Positions 1 to 10,529 of a stretch of 64,000 bases of DNA are shown piece after piece. A model generated the notes under the pieces. The model was not told the DNA's origin, did no database searches, and saw nothing but the letters and a program-made list of their open reading frames with translations. Position 1 is the stretch's first letter; every line of letters begins with the position of its first letter. The stretch lies in the NCBI GenBank assembly GCA_012064415.1, contig SSNU01000055.1:372001-436000 (forward strand), read 5' to 3'. This DNA comes from Gyrodactylus bullatarudis. Lineage: Eukaryota; Platyhelminthes; Monogenea; Gyrodactylidea; Gyrodactylidae. Made by a program: the position numbers and the translations under genes.

Positions 1-1019
1 ATTAAAGCGTTTTCAGATGTAAAAACATGTGTCATTGAAAATTGTTTTAAAAATTCCAAAATATGGAGAACAAATGAATGAAATAAAAATGTTTATAACC
101 TAACCCTAACCACTTTTTAATTTATGCTGAATATAATCGTTAGGAATGACGCCTTTTAGTTGTAAATATCAACCCAGATTAGTGAAAATAAGAAAGATGG
201 GGTCCTATGTGAAAATTTACGATGAATGTTGTTGAATAATGATAGCAGACCCCTTTATTCACACATCAATACGTTCAATCATAAATACTGAAAGGGGAGT
301 TCACTAGATTTGATTTGTACAATTCTATTGCAGTACTATTGAAAATCAATGGAAACCCACCAAAGTTCATTAAAAGCTAAGATAGGAATGAAAATAAAAA
401 TGATCGGGTCCTGTGTGTTTGAAATTTTGTGATACCCCACCCTAAAGAAAATTTATCTAAGGTCCCAAAAATGTATAGACAGGATTCATAAGTAAAGAGA
501 TAGTGGGATACATCAATGCAATAACAAAACGCATTAGGTAGGGGATTTTAATCTTCATACTAAGGGGAAGAGATTCATGATAACTCTGATTGACATGTTT
601 ACCCCCCCCCCTCATGTACACACACATTGTACAAACATCCAAAAAAGGATGACACATTGTGTGAGTGTGTGTGTGAGAAATTGGGAAAATGAAAAATGAC
701 TTTTGATTATTAACCTCGATGATTCGAAAATTGAAACTGATTTCAAAATAATTTTATGGCAACTATTTATGTAATAGAAGCATGAAATTTTACACACAGA
801 CACAGAATTTTACGCTGAATCCAATGGTACTAAAATAAAGTATACATGATATTTAATTTAGCTGGTTTTGCTAGAGCCTTTTTCTGACATGATAGAAAGA
901 TGATTTAAACTGGATAAAAATTAGCACTAAATATTAAGAACATCTACAAAATTTCATTGCTATATTGTAAAATTTAGGAATCTGATAGTAGAAACAATTT
1001 TGGAGCTTTGGGAATTTTT
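1..1019. other. AT-rich stretch without a gene
   Basis: I see no coding exon here. It holds a C run at 601-611 and a short GT-rich tract near 657-675. Short open frames in this part show no domain or codon pattern. Confidence 0.6.
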
Positions 1020-1035
1020 AGTAAGAATAAGGCTT

Positions 1036-1166
1036 CATTCTGATTGGTCTAACATTACTCGAATACTATTGGTCCAAATTTGATAAAATTTGGGGCAGAA
1101 ATGGTATATATATACAGTCAACTTTCATTTTCACAGTCGTGTCACTTTACAGAGCTTTTACCTGTA
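1036..1166 (+). promoter_or_regulatory. Promoter-like repeat 1 (CCAAT, CCAAT, TATA, start-site box)
   Basis: Two ATTGG boxes (1043-1047 and 1068-1072) are followed by GGGGCAGA (about 1092-1099), a TATA run at 1105-1114 and, about 30 bases on, the box TTTACAGAGCTTTTACCTG (from about 1146). The spacing is that of an RNA polymerase II core promoter. The same arrangement recurs at 1331-1435, 19285-19405 and 24358-24490. Directly after the TATA run the sequence TA-CAGTCAAC also resembles the end of the TIR elements in this window. No reading frame follows, so this may be a promoter relic of a repeat. Confidence 0.5.
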
Positions 1167-1330
1167 TCATTTTTAACTTGACTTATTTCCAGATGTCGTA
1201 GAAGGTTTATTCGAATAGATATGTGTAGAAGAATTGATTTCGTGACAAAATGCCAATTTAGTAGTTAAAAAAATTTCTATACAACGAGGAATTATGATAG
1301 AATAGAAGAGAAATAATAAAGCTTCAATTT

Positions 1331-1435
1331 TATTGGATGATTTCTTCTTCGATTCCTATTGGTCGAAATTTCATTCCAATGTACAATTGAAATTTCTAAA
1401 AAGTCGTAACCCTTTACAGAGCTTTTACCTGTAAT
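1331..1435 (+). promoter_or_regulatory. Promoter-like repeat 2
   Basis: A second, diverged copy of the unit just upstream: ATTGG boxes near 1332 and 1358 and the box TTTACAGAGCTTTTACCTG at about 1413. The TATA box is not recognisable here, which suggests decay. No gene follows. Confidence 0.4.
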
Positions 1436-1439
1436 AGAA

Positions 1440-2676
1440 TTTGAAATCTGTACTATCTAAAAACTTTAAGTTAGACATTTTAAGTAATTTTTTGCATTAT
1501 CATCTTCAATGGTTTTCTGCATGTATGCAGCTGAAAGATTTTAGAGAGCACTGTATATATTGTTTTGATGAGAATTATGATGATACTTTTTAATGATACC
1601 TATTCTATTGAAACAACTAAAATCTTGTAATTATTCAAAAATGGATTTCATTGGGAACCATTTTCCAAAGAACCTTCTTCAGTACCAAACTTACCGAAAA
1701 TTGAAGTCTAAACTGACTTCGGGTTTCAGAATTTTATAACTAGAACCAAGACACAGGTAGAACCTAACAACCCAGAGATATATTCAATGCAGTTTCCAAC
1801 AATGTATGGATCCATTATAAATAAAAATAGATCCATGTGTCCCGAAGACTGAATTTTGACGTCATGATATGCCTCTTTGATCAAGGAACCGGAATCTATT
1901 CGGTAAGGAAATAAGACTATATACTGGATGCAAAAGAAAGCCTAATCGCGCATTACGGGTCTTAATAACGAAATAGTTAATCGAAAGATTAAATTCATGA
2001 TGAAAACAAATTTATAAAACCTGAGGAGTCGAATTCCCTGTTAAAAAAGAGATTGTATCAACTGCCCAAATTTCACAAAAAACCCCAGAACTACCTTAGA
2101 AGCCTATACTTGGCATATCTTCAAGACTTCAACACAATCTGGTGAAATGACTAACAGAAAAATTTATACTGTATGTACAAAAAATAATTGCATCACAAGA
2201 CCAGGAAAGCAATAGGCCAAGATAGAAGGAATCCTCAAACCTGCAATTATAATTCCTCCAAAATTCGGATGCGGAAAAGTCACACATCTTCTCAGCAACT
2301 AATGTAGTTGGTTACAAGTGAAAATTGCGACAAGTTAATAGTAATTCAAGCAAACGCGTTATTAGTGTGAAATAAAAAATCAACCAGTCAGTTAATCGAA
2401 AGTCAATCATTGGGCAGATACTGATTGATGAATTATATTTTTTAAGTTACTTTTTTCTTATTAGCGACAATGTTTAATTTCTCTTGGTTCATACTAAATA
2501 TAGAGAATTAGTTTGATTACTAGCTAGTTTCAACTACTTGTATAATTGGTTCAGTCGTTGAATTCGCTTCAAACCTTTCATTATTAGCAACTTGAGGTGG
2601 AGCATTACAAATTTTAGAAGCCATCGCTAGCTTCTCCTTCATTTTGAAGCGCACATTTCCTTCATAGCCTAACATT
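1440..2676. other. Stretch without a recognised gene
   Basis: No exon, RNA gene or mobile element end that I can support. Its right part may be the extension of the decayed Penelope copy next to it. Confidence 0.5.
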
Positions 2677-2850
2677 TATAACCTGATTCCACAGAATAGG
2701 TTCTAGCATCATTTGTAAGTATCATCATTTGGTTGAAATCAAGGTAGGTCAAGAATACGTCTGCTAACAGTGAACCTATTGGATTTCCCATCGCTAAACC
2801 ATTAGTTTTTTTGTAGTAGAAAACTTGGATTTAAATTGTTGTCGACATTC
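2677..2850 (-). pseudogene. Penelope-like element, reverse transcriptase fragment
   Basis: On the minus strand the stretch reads FYYKKTNGLAMGNPIGSLLA followed by DVFLTYLDF. This is the conserved Penelope RT block 'GlaMGsPlSpllA..f...lE'. The frame is open only for about 55 residues and the catalytic YVDD block does not follow recognisably, so this is a decayed fragment. It shows that Penelope elements, which carry a GIY-YIG nuclease rather than an APE nuclease, have been active in this genome. The family call rests on the motif alone. Confidence 0.7.
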
Positions 2851-3479
2851 TGAACATCTTTATTTAAATCAACCCTCGTCTTTTGAAATATCATGTTTGT
2901 TCATGAGGCTGATGATAATTGTAAATTATAAAAGTTCTGTCTAATTAAAAAGTTTGAATGGGAAATTAGGCTTATAATGTAATGATAGGTTGAAAGTGAG
3001 TTTATAGTTAATATTTAGGAGATAATAGTATCAGGTGATTACTAAATCAATAACTACTTATTAGAAATTACTGAGGAAAGTAAAACGCTTATTAAATGAT
3101 AGATCTCGAATAATTAAATACTTCAATTTCAAAAATTAAAATAGAATGAACAAATTCTTCGGGTTTTAACTAACCCTGTCATGCAAAAATAAGATACTCA
3201 TTTTCAATAAAATAATATTATATAATTTTAATGAATTTTAGATTTATATCAATTAAATTTATTTTTTTTAGAATCAGATATAATAAAATTTTCACTATCT
3301 TACGAGTTAATTTTCAGCACACGTCTGTTATCAAAGTTTTATTATTAATCTTACAGTAGCTCTAGTTAAACCTCAAATAACACTCAATAAAATTTACAAT
3401 AAATGTCATACATCCAAAGATCAAGCGAGAACTTATACTATAGTTTCAAACTCATCAGTTATCGTCAGTAAGCCTTACG
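2851..3479. other. AT-rich stretch without a gene
   Basis: Nothing that I can name. Very AT-rich with stops in all frames. Confidence 0.5.
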
Positions 3480-3545
3480 CCTGCTTCGAGAATCGAACCT
3501 TAGTTCTAATGCTTGCTGGGCATGCAGTCAACCACTTGAGCCTTA
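3480..3545 (-). repeat. tRNA-like sequence, probable SINE head
   Basis: On the minus strand there is an A-box-like GGCTCAAGTGGTTGAC, an anticodon-arm-like hairpin ATGC-CCAGCAA-GCAT and a B box GGTTCGATTC (3490-3499). The T stem (TAAGG opposite CTCGA) and the acceptor stem do not pair, so it is not a working tRNA gene. A polymerase III promoter head of a SINE, or a tRNA pseudogene, fits best. Confidence 0.5.
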
Positions 3546-3799
3546 TTCAGGATCATATGATAGCAAAGTTTAAATAGTTGCACAATAAAATTCATTAACA
3601 CTATTTTTAAGGAGAACTATTATGGGATAGGGTTAGATTTCCTTTCAGATTAAAGTAAATTTGTCAATACAGAACAGAATATATCTTCTTTTTATAAGTC
3701 AATGAAATCCATGGAACGTTCCATGTATAAAATAGCTAAGGAATTGTTTGATAGAAATATATTTCGGATAAAACTAGGATTTTTATAGCTGAGAAACAT

Positions 3800-4135
3800 A
3801 CTAGGATGTCAATATTTTATCTACATCCTAAGACACAAAAAGGATAATCCCTGAAGTCCCTTTCCGAGTCAGCCGATAGCAGATCTTGTTAGGATTTGCT
3901 GTAAAGATGTTCAGCTATCTCTTCAGAAAGATGGGATAGCCACCTCTTAGTCCTCTATTGTCAGATATCTTTGGTTGGTTAGAACTTAATAAAATGTAAG
4001 AAACTATAAATTCTTTCACTGATGTTTACATCAGATATGTTGATGACACTTTTATTTTGATGAAACCCAATTTATCAGCAGACTTTTTCTTAAAGATGAA
4101 CGCGTTTCATCAAAAAATTAAACTATGGAAAATGA
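3800..4135 (+). pseudogene. Penelope-like element, degenerate RT with YVDD
   Basis: In-frame scraps match the two central Penelope RT blocks in the right order. Near 3930-3990 the plus strand reads MG*PPLSPLLSDIF (stop at the third residue), and at 4024-4090 it reads DVYIRYVDDTFILMKPN, containing the catalytic YVDD. Frameshifts and stops separate the blocks. It lies in the opposite orientation to the fragment at 2.7-2.85 kb, so they are two insertions or a rearranged one. Confidence 0.7.
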
Positions 4136-4176
4136 TTATTGCAGTAATTATGCATTATTTGGAATATAAATTTAAT

Positions 4177-4338
4177 CTGCAAGATATGAATGTATTAAGT
4201 TGGTGAAAATCCAAACAAAAGACATTTCCAATACTTGCTAATCTGGATTGTTATGTGTTTAGTGAGCCAGCATCTTATTCACCTAGTGAAAGAACTTTTA
4301 GCAAAGCTAGACATCTCACCACAGACCAGAGGATGTAA
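4177..4338 (+). pseudogene. hAT transposase C-terminal dimerisation fragment
   Basis: A 53-residue frame, with one in-frame TGA in place of a tryptophan, reads VLSW*KSKQKTFPILANLDC, then PASYSPSERTFSKA and LTTDQRM before TAA. This is the hAT family C-terminal domain ('W......FP.La..a...l..pasSapsERvFSkag.i.t..R'). Only the last exon-sized piece remains. It begins about 40 bases after the Penelope scrap, so one may be inserted into the other. Confidence 0.75.
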
Positions 4339-5084
4339 AAATGATACTTTTTATAAATTATAATAAAAAATTTAAGAAGAATAAAGATGAATGACTTGAA
4401 ATAATTTTTTAGGATATCTGCTCTTTATAGTATTATATAATGAAGTATACTTTTTGTACTTGAAATTAATTGTAAGGTTTCCTGTTCAAACACGTAATTG
4501 GTGTATCCAAGACAGTTTCAATCAGTTAACTAAATCTACTTTAAGCTAATTCAATATATTGATTTTCCTTGTTTATTATTTTTGTCTTCTCATCATATAA
4601 AATGAATTAATCCGATAAATTTTAATATATTGAAACTCAAACTAGACCAGAATAGGGTGTAAGTAACCAAAATCTTCAGGTAAAGATTTAATCTAATTAA
4701 AATGAGAAAAAAGTAAAATATCTGAATTTTTCGAGAAAATCAAGGATTTCAGATTAGAAAGAAAAAAAATAGTATCCTTCGATGCATTTTCCTTTTTACC
4801 AATGTCCGTCTTACTGAGATGATCAATTTTATATCTGATTAAATAAAATCCAGTTGAAACTCGCAGTGAAATGGTACAGAAAAAATTTACTTCTCTGCTG
4901 CGCAAAAAGTAGTCTTCAGCTATAGCTATGATGGAAGAATGTATAACTGGAATAGAATGAAAAATTTATTAAACAATTCATATCTTCTGCTCTACATTTT
5001 CCATTTTGATAGAAAAGTTGATAGAAAATAATCTTTGTACAAAAATAGAACGATAAGTTGTAATTTATGGCTTCAAGTGTATAT
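4339..5084. other. Stretch without a recognised gene
   Basis: The minus-strand frame at 4693-4905 has no start context, domain or composition that sets it apart from the background. I see nothing else. Confidence 0.45.
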
Positions 5085-5275
5085 GTTACGATCAATTTAT
5101 ACACTCTGAACAGTGTATATGTCACCGTAAATTTGCTTACTCAAGTAAGTTAGCATACTTACGGTTAGTATGTTTACTTACATTTTTTCACGTAAAAGTA
5201 AGCACTTTCACGTTTTTCGAATATTTCTATCCCCAGCAAGCATATTTACGGTAAGTATGCTTACTTACTCATTTT
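5085..5275. repeat. Palindrome-rich repeat with TATATGTTAC-type end
   Basis: Begins with TATATGTTACGATC, like the MITE ends at 22.4, 45.0 and 51.6 kb, and contains repeated GTAAGTATGCTTACTTAC-like units in both orientations (about 5150-5275). Probably one or two overlapping MITE remnants. Confidence 0.35.
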
Positions 5276-6367
5276 TAAATTTAAGCCCTCAATAGTTTTG
5301 TCATATAAATCTTCTAGCATAAATAAGAATTATTTTTTAAAAATTATAAAGTTTTTATTTATTTCGACAACAAAGAATCTTATGGCATATAGAATTGCAT
5401 TTAACATTATTTTTCAAACAGCGACAAATTTTTTTCCATATCAGTGGTAGAAAGCATTTAGATAAGAGTTAAATGTTTCAACTTTAAAAAGAATAAATAA
5501 TGTAATATCCTTTCACTTTCAGTATCAATGATTATGAAAATTTACTGACACAGTATCATTTCACGTTTTATTTCAAAAGATTTTTATCATAATACTAATA
5601 TTTTTCCTATCTTAACTTGGCAATATTTTGCAATATATATTCATTTGAAAAGTTACCAAATATCATAAAAAGAATGAGTTTATTTGAATTCAAGAAAGAA
5701 ATTAACTCAAGATTCCTTAACTAAAACTAAAAAAAAAGAAAATAAGTATTACTAATTTCCTTAACTATAAAAAATGTATATATAGAAGTAATGAGTTAAA
5801 CAAGCATATTAAATCACAATTTCAACTATGTCTTTTGAAATTTGAGACTTTACTAACTTGTTCATATTCTATATTTACCTAGATCACTTAAAGCCTGTTA
5901 ACCCATATAAGAAAATATGTCTCCTTTTTAGATAAAAAAATAAAATCTCAAGTCTAAGCTGACCTATTGGATCTAATTTATCACAGCAGAAAGTGTAATC
6001 AATAGTGATCACCGATCACATAATTACTCTTTTGAATTTCGACAAAAGATTTTACCGAATGAATATTGTATTCTGAGATAAAAAATAGCTTGAAATTGTA
6101 TCGCTGTTTGGACTCGGTCCTGTTTAAAAAATTATGGAAATTTAAATATGAATAAATAGTGATCAACGGGTTGAAAAAAATGACTTGAAGATAGTAAAAT
6201 ACTCGATAATGATATTATAACTATCTGAATATGCAACATTGGTGACAGAAGCTTTTTTTAATACTAATGGAAAAATCTAGAATTTTGAAGAAATTAGACA
6301 AATTATCTTAATTTCCCAAAGTAATAATTCTACTGTGATTGAAAAATACTTGAAGAATCAATACTGA
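5276..6367. other. AT-rich stretch without a gene
   Basis: Stops in all frames. I see no element end apart from the TIR element beginning at 6370. Confidence 0.5.
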
Positions 6368-6397
6368 TACAGTCAATCTCACACATGATGACTCGCG

Positions 6398-6525
6398 TTA
6401 GATAAAAAGTTTGATGGCAAAGGTGTTTTATACCTCTCTGCCCCAAAGATAATAACCAATGAGAGTGAAGTATGGATTAACCAATAATATTCAAGCATAA
6501 TTTTCATTTTTTATTCTCATGATGA
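6398..6525 (-). promoter_or_regulatory. Outward promoter in left TIR
   Basis: On the minus strand two ATTGG boxes precede GGGGCAGAGAGGTATAAAA (TATA box 6426-6432). A start about 30 bases on would lie near 6400, so the transcript would leave the element to the left. The right TIR carries the same promoter. Confidence 0.6.
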
Positions 6526-6581
6526 TAATGGGATATTCGAAATAAAATTTCTCCAATAAATCATTTGGTACACTTTTGAGT

Positions 6582-6993
6582 TCACCGGAGGGCTAATTGA
6601 TTATAAACTAAAATTACCTTTCTGAAGCGTAAATCATTTCGTTTACAAAGTTTCACGAGATGATTGTAAGAAGCCTTGTAGTCAAGCATACCTAATGACT
6701 TTCCAACTTTGAGTGCAATCTCTTTGAATTCTATATAGCTGATGTTGTTTTTTTTCATCCAATAGGGCGTCGTCAATTCTTTTCATCAGGATATCTTCAA
6801 AAAGAGTTTTTTGACTTTCGAGTCGGGATTGGTTTAGGTCCATAGATTCATCTATTTGATTGGCTTGCAGATATCTGCCAACTGTTTTTGATGACTTCTT
6901 GCATGCTCGAGCGAGGGCTTTAATGCTGTAACAATCATTGAACCTTCTCATTATCTGTTGTCTTATCGACAGGCTAAGGTTCTTCGTTTTCAT
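6582..6993 (-). pseudogene. CENP-B-type DNA-binding protein, frameshifted in an A8 run
   Basis: The ORF starts MKTKNLSLSIRQQIMRRFND and has two helix-turn-helix regions like the DNA-binding half of CENP-B and pogo/Tigger transposases. The first is a psq-like HTH around residues 8-42 (IKALARACKKSSKTVGRYL). The second, HTH_Tnp_Tc5-like (VGKSLGMLDYKASYNHLVKL, then LRFRKV), is in the -1 frame. The switch falls in a run of eight A (plus-strand T8 at 6748-6755), so a one-base slip splits the protein after about 85 residues. No DDE domain follows. It begins 8 bases after the end of the neighbouring ORF. A programmed slip cannot be excluded, but a simple indel is more likely. Confidence 0.6.
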
Positions 6994-7000
6994 CTAATAT

Positions 7001-8097
7001 TTATTTATTAAACTTAAAACTAACATATGGTAGACCAAGGCTCATCAGAGACTCATCTATTTTAAGAGAAAACATTAGATTTGATATTCGTTTAATGATT
7101 CTGGCATCAAAAAATTTTCCGCTCGCTATTAAATTTGCGTACAGGCTGTCACAAGACTTCTTGGCGCTCATAAAAATATTTCTATCAAGACGTTTGATAT
7201 TGTCAAAATTAATTGACATTGCTAATTCTCGCCTGGTCTCCAGAGAATCAGACCTATAACTATTGAGGGATTTTAAGAAGCATGATTTTTTCTGCAAACT
7301 TTTACATAGGCAAATATGTTATTCCCTTCAAAAGTATAGAGATCAATTTTATCGAGCATGTGGATAATGCTGTGAATATAATTTAGAATATAAGATCTGT
7401 TTTCAATTAGGATAACAATTTTAGATTTGAGTTGAGAATTCAAGTTATAAATATAATAAAGGCACTGCAGATTAATGGATGTTTTTAACTTGATATTTAC
7501 AGTCGGAAGTCTAGTATTTATCAGAAGGTTCTTCTTCTTAATAAACAAGTTCTTTACACTTAAATTTCCTATGTTGACAAGACTTAAACAGGCGATAAAA
7601 GATTTCTGATGATAAAGTATTTCTTCTTTATAAAAGAAGCATTGTAGCGAAGATTTTATGTCGTCATCCAGCAAATGATGAAGAGAAATACGTAAATCAA
7701 GATTTTGAATTCTTGCTAAATTCTAGAAAATGTTTGAAGTAAATTGACTTACATTACGTTCGAATAAATTCTCTTCTTTGAATACTTTCTTGGTGTATTG
7801 ATAACATGCTTTAAAATTAGGTATATCAAGGTCATTAGCACATTGGGTGATTAATCCTTGCAATAAAAACTTGTCTAGTTCAATACCTTGCTTCAACCGC
7901 TCGTCAACTGATACACTTATGAGCTGCCTGAGTTTTTGTAACTTGGTAGGTCTTATCGGTTCAGAGCCTTGCTTACTATTTAGAATGTATCTGATGGTTT
8001 TGACGGATACATTATAGAGCTTGGCTAAGTATCCATTTGAGTTGGTTGCACTAGCGGCAATGATTTCACTCTTTTGAGAATCAGTTAATCTTGTCAT
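7001..8097 (-). CDS. CENP-B-type DNA-binding protein of the TIR element (30-nt intron, later frameshift)
   Basis: Exon 1 (8097-7753) encodes 115 residues with a psq/CENP-B N-terminal HTH (SEIIAASATNSNGYLAKLYN, then VSVKTIRYIL) and a Tc5-type second HTH (about residues 75-112: LLQGLITQCANDLDIPNFKA). GTAAGT...CTAG at 7752-7723 is a 30-nt intron. Without it the frame ends at TAG, with it the frame runs on to 7273 (264 aa). Beyond that a +1 frame continues to 7001, so a one-base slip near 7280 or a second tiny intron is likely. The region after the DNA-binding part does not match a DDE domain that I recognise. I infer a transposase or accessory binding protein. Confidence 0.55.
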
Positions 8098-8196
8098 AAT
8101 CCGTATAAATGATTAACACTAATGATGGGAAAAGTTTATTGAAATTACTTTATGACCCTTCCTTGATTTTGATTGGCTATTATTATTGATGAGGAA

Positions 8197-8845
8197 TCAT
8201 AAGAGAAAGAGCATGGTCGTTGGTGGGGGATTGGAGTTAACGTAGAAAAAGATTGGAGTCTGGTTATACACAAATATTTTTAGATCCACTATCTTCCCCC
8301 AAATTGTACCTCAGCATGCCAACCCTTGGATGCCGGCATCATCAGGTCATTCAAATGCAATTATAGGCAACTGATGAACCTTAAGATCCATGCAGAAAAT
8401 ATTCCCGTTAAGAATATAAGAATATAAGAAAAGTGAAAATAAACTTAAGAGAGTGCCTATGGATAGCTAAACAAGCATGGGAAGAAGTTCAGGAGAAAAC
8501 TATCGTCAACTGTTTCACGAATGTCAAATTTATTCAAAAATCAGGCCACGAGTTAAAGAACACCGATATTTTATTCCCAAATCTTGATAAGCTTATAAAT
8601 TTTCTTACACTATTTAAGAGACAAGGAACTCTTTCAGAACTAGAGAGACTATCGTTTTATAAAGATTATGTATCGAGAGAGAAAGATGTTTATGATTTTT
8701 AATAAATTCTTCTATTTTCAACCAAGACTTCATGATTAGAAATAAACATTGAATATAAAGAGATTGGAGTCATAAGAGAAAGAGCATGGTCGTTGGTGGG
8801 GGATTGGAGTTAACGTAGAAAAAGATTGGAGTCTGGTTATACACA
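8197..8845 (+). repeat. 76-bp direct repeats enclosing a transposase tail
   Basis: 8197-8272 and 8770-8845 are near identical copies of a segment starting TCATAAGAGAAAGAGCATGG. The pogo-like DDE tail lies between them. This may be a tandem duplication or the trace of a nested insertion. Confidence 0.65.
8296..8702 (+). pseudogene. pogo/Tigger-type DDE transposase, C-terminal fragment
   Basis: The first part (8296-8410) reads PPNCTSACQPLDAGIIRSFK, the block around the last catalytic aspartate of CENP-B/Tigger DDE domains ('LPPNtTSllQPlDqGvI.sFK'). After a short insertion and frame change near 8410-8435 the second part (ATG-less, 8433-8702) reads ECLWIAKQAWEEVQEKTIVN, the usual 'AW..v...ti.nCF.k.gf' tail. 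The earlier DDE blocks are missing. It is on the opposite strand to the two DNA-binding ORFs of the same element, so it did not come from a simple single gene order. Confidence 0.75.
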
Positions 8846-9291
8846 CAAACACGTATTTTGAAAGGATCTCAAGTGGAACATAGAAAGGAAAAAAGGGGGT
8901 CTGATAACTTTCACACTAACATGGTACATTAGAATGACGTAATGCATTGTGATGGATATTGTTTATTCAAGCCTTGGCTTACATCCATATTAGGATAGAT
9001 CCTCATTAAATTTGGAAATCTGAATGCAATTTTGATTTATTATTTAATCTAGTTCATTTTGAGCTTTATGCATGGAAATTAGCAAGAGTAGTAATTATTG
9101 CATGCTTTTTCGAATGGTGGCATTTAATTTACTGTAGTAATTAAGGTATAGAAATTAGAGTATCTTTGTTATAAAGAATGGTTGAGAATTTATTTTAGGC
9201 TCTAAAGAACAAGGAAAAAATTCTCTATTCAATGATGTATAAATTACTGGATAGATGCTCGAAACAATCATATGACGGGATTATTTCGGTT

Positions 9292-9420
9292 TCATCATGA
9301 GAATAAAAAATGAAAATTATGCTTGAATATTATTGGTTAATCCATACTTCACTCTCATTGGTTATTATCTTTGGGGCAGAGAGGTATAAAACACCTTTGC
9401 CATCAAACTTTTTATCTAAC
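9292..9420 (+). promoter_or_regulatory. Outward promoter in right TIR
   Basis: Mirror image of the left TIR promoter: two ATTGG boxes, then GGGGCAGAGAGGTATAAAA with the TATA box at 9385-9391. Predicted start about 9420, 27 bases inside the end, reading out into flanking DNA. Confidence 0.6.
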
Positions 9421-9654
9421 GCGAGTCATCATGTGTGAAATTGACTGTAACTATATATATTTTTTTCATAGATTAAATTTAGATTATAACAGATTTTTGC
9501 AAACTATTTTAATTATTATTGTTCACACATGAAAATATTTTTCTCCTTTTTTTCTTCGAAATTATTATTATATTTTTACATGATAACTATTTTTTATATG
9601 AAAATGATGAATGTAAACCAGAACTTATGAATTGTTTAATACATTTCATTTCAT

Positions 9655-9946
9655 TTTACATCGACTTAAAATAGCTAGATTTTTTACGTGACCTTCAATT
9701 CTAAAGCGTTCTCTAAGTCTGGTGGTTCTTTGAGGCTTCAGGGATTTTCTTAAAGGAAACACTTTTGGCTACTTTTTGAAACTACTTGGACCATTCAATT
9801 TTTTCTGCACTCCAACGTCCAGAGCAGAACTCAACAACAGTAAGGGCTCCCATTTTGTATAAGAATGCCTTCATAGCGTCATTTTTTATACATTTGTTCA
9901 TTTGTATACATTTGCTGACAAAAGACCTGTAGATTATAAAAAGCTA
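9655..9946 (-). pseudogene. LINE-A ORF2 C-terminal fragment
   Basis: On the minus strand this segment matches the end of the LINE-A ORF2 found at 22.0-22.3 kb and 41.6-41.8 kb: the sequence for KAF..(K)MGALTVVEFCSGRW, then the region ending near IFNRCKK. Only about 290 bases remain, the usual 5' truncation of LINE copies. At its 5' side it runs directly into half a tRNA-Leu. Confidence 0.8.
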
Positions 9947-9988
9947 CTGGCAACGGTGGCATTCGAACCCACGCCTCCGAAGAGACTC
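9947..9988 (-). pseudogene. 3' half of tRNA-Leu joined to a LINE
   Basis: The minus strand reads GAGTCTCTTCGGAGGCG, then GTGGGTTCGAATGCCACC and GTTGCCA. This is the variable arm, T arm and acceptor 3' strand of an animal tRNA-Leu (established sequence pattern; one T-stem base differs). The 5' half is missing. The fragment ends where the LINE fragment begins. Confidence 0.7.
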
Positions 9989-10515
9989 AGCCAATGTTTT
10001 AGCTATGGGATCTCCTTTAGGCATAATTTTTGCTGGCAAAACTAGAATTGGCGAGTCTTTTTCACAGGCAAGATTCCTTTAATTCTTGTTCCCTTATTGA
10101 AAAAAAGACAGGATTCTTAATCGCAATGACTGAAGTAGTGAGAAGGCCTGATTCTTTGTTGAATATTTCCTTTAGTGCTGTGAAAATTTGCGAAAAATGA
10201 ACGTCACCCCCCCCCCAAATCGGTGTTTTTAGTTAAAAATTTAATGAATAGTGCAGCACCTATAAGACGTTCCTGTGAGATATATTACCTAAGCACTTAG
10301 AACGAAATATTTCTAGTGAAATATTAAATTAACTTGAATATGAACTCAAATACGATGATTATGAATCTACACTTTAAGGCAATTTATTTACATTTTCAAA
10401 TTATTTATCTTCTCTCAATTTTCTGCTTTTAAAGGATCTTCATCTTGTCAAATCTTTATTTTAAATTTTTATATGTGTTAATTTTTGAATACTTATTGTA
10501 CACTAAATTAAAGTT
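9989..10515. other. Stretch without a recognised gene
   Basis: A C run at 10207-10217 and AT-rich filler. No gene or element end seen. Confidence 0.5.
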
Positions 10516-10529
10516 AGGTTAATTACAAA

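Larger units (their letters stand above)
6370..9447. mobile_element. Tc1/pogo-like TIR element with TA target duplication
   Basis: The element starts CAGTCAATCTCACACATG and ends with the reverse complement (one mismatch), with TA on each side (6368-6369, 9448-9449). The inverted repeats cover 6370-6525 and 9292-9447, 156 bp, and differ at one base that I can find, so the copy is young or gene-converted. A TA duplication and CAGT ends are typical of the Tc1/mariner/pogo superfamily. The content agrees: two CENP-B-type DNA-binding ORFs on the minus strand and a pogo/Tigger-type DDE tail on the plus strand. Each terminal repeat holds an outward-pointing promoter. The inconsistent gene orientations mean the interior is rearranged or nested. 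Confidence 0.8.

Noticed and set aside
601..611. C run and neighbouring GT tract as a regulatory site
   Set aside because: Simple low-complexity sequence; no other evidence.
1146..1166. Histone 3' stem-loop
   Set aside because: TACAG...CTGTA can pair, but loop and flanks do not match the histone consensus, and it follows a TATA box rather than a coding end.
3480..3545. A functional tRNA gene
   Set aside because: T stem and acceptor stem do not pair; only the internal promoter boxes are good. Kept as SINE-like.
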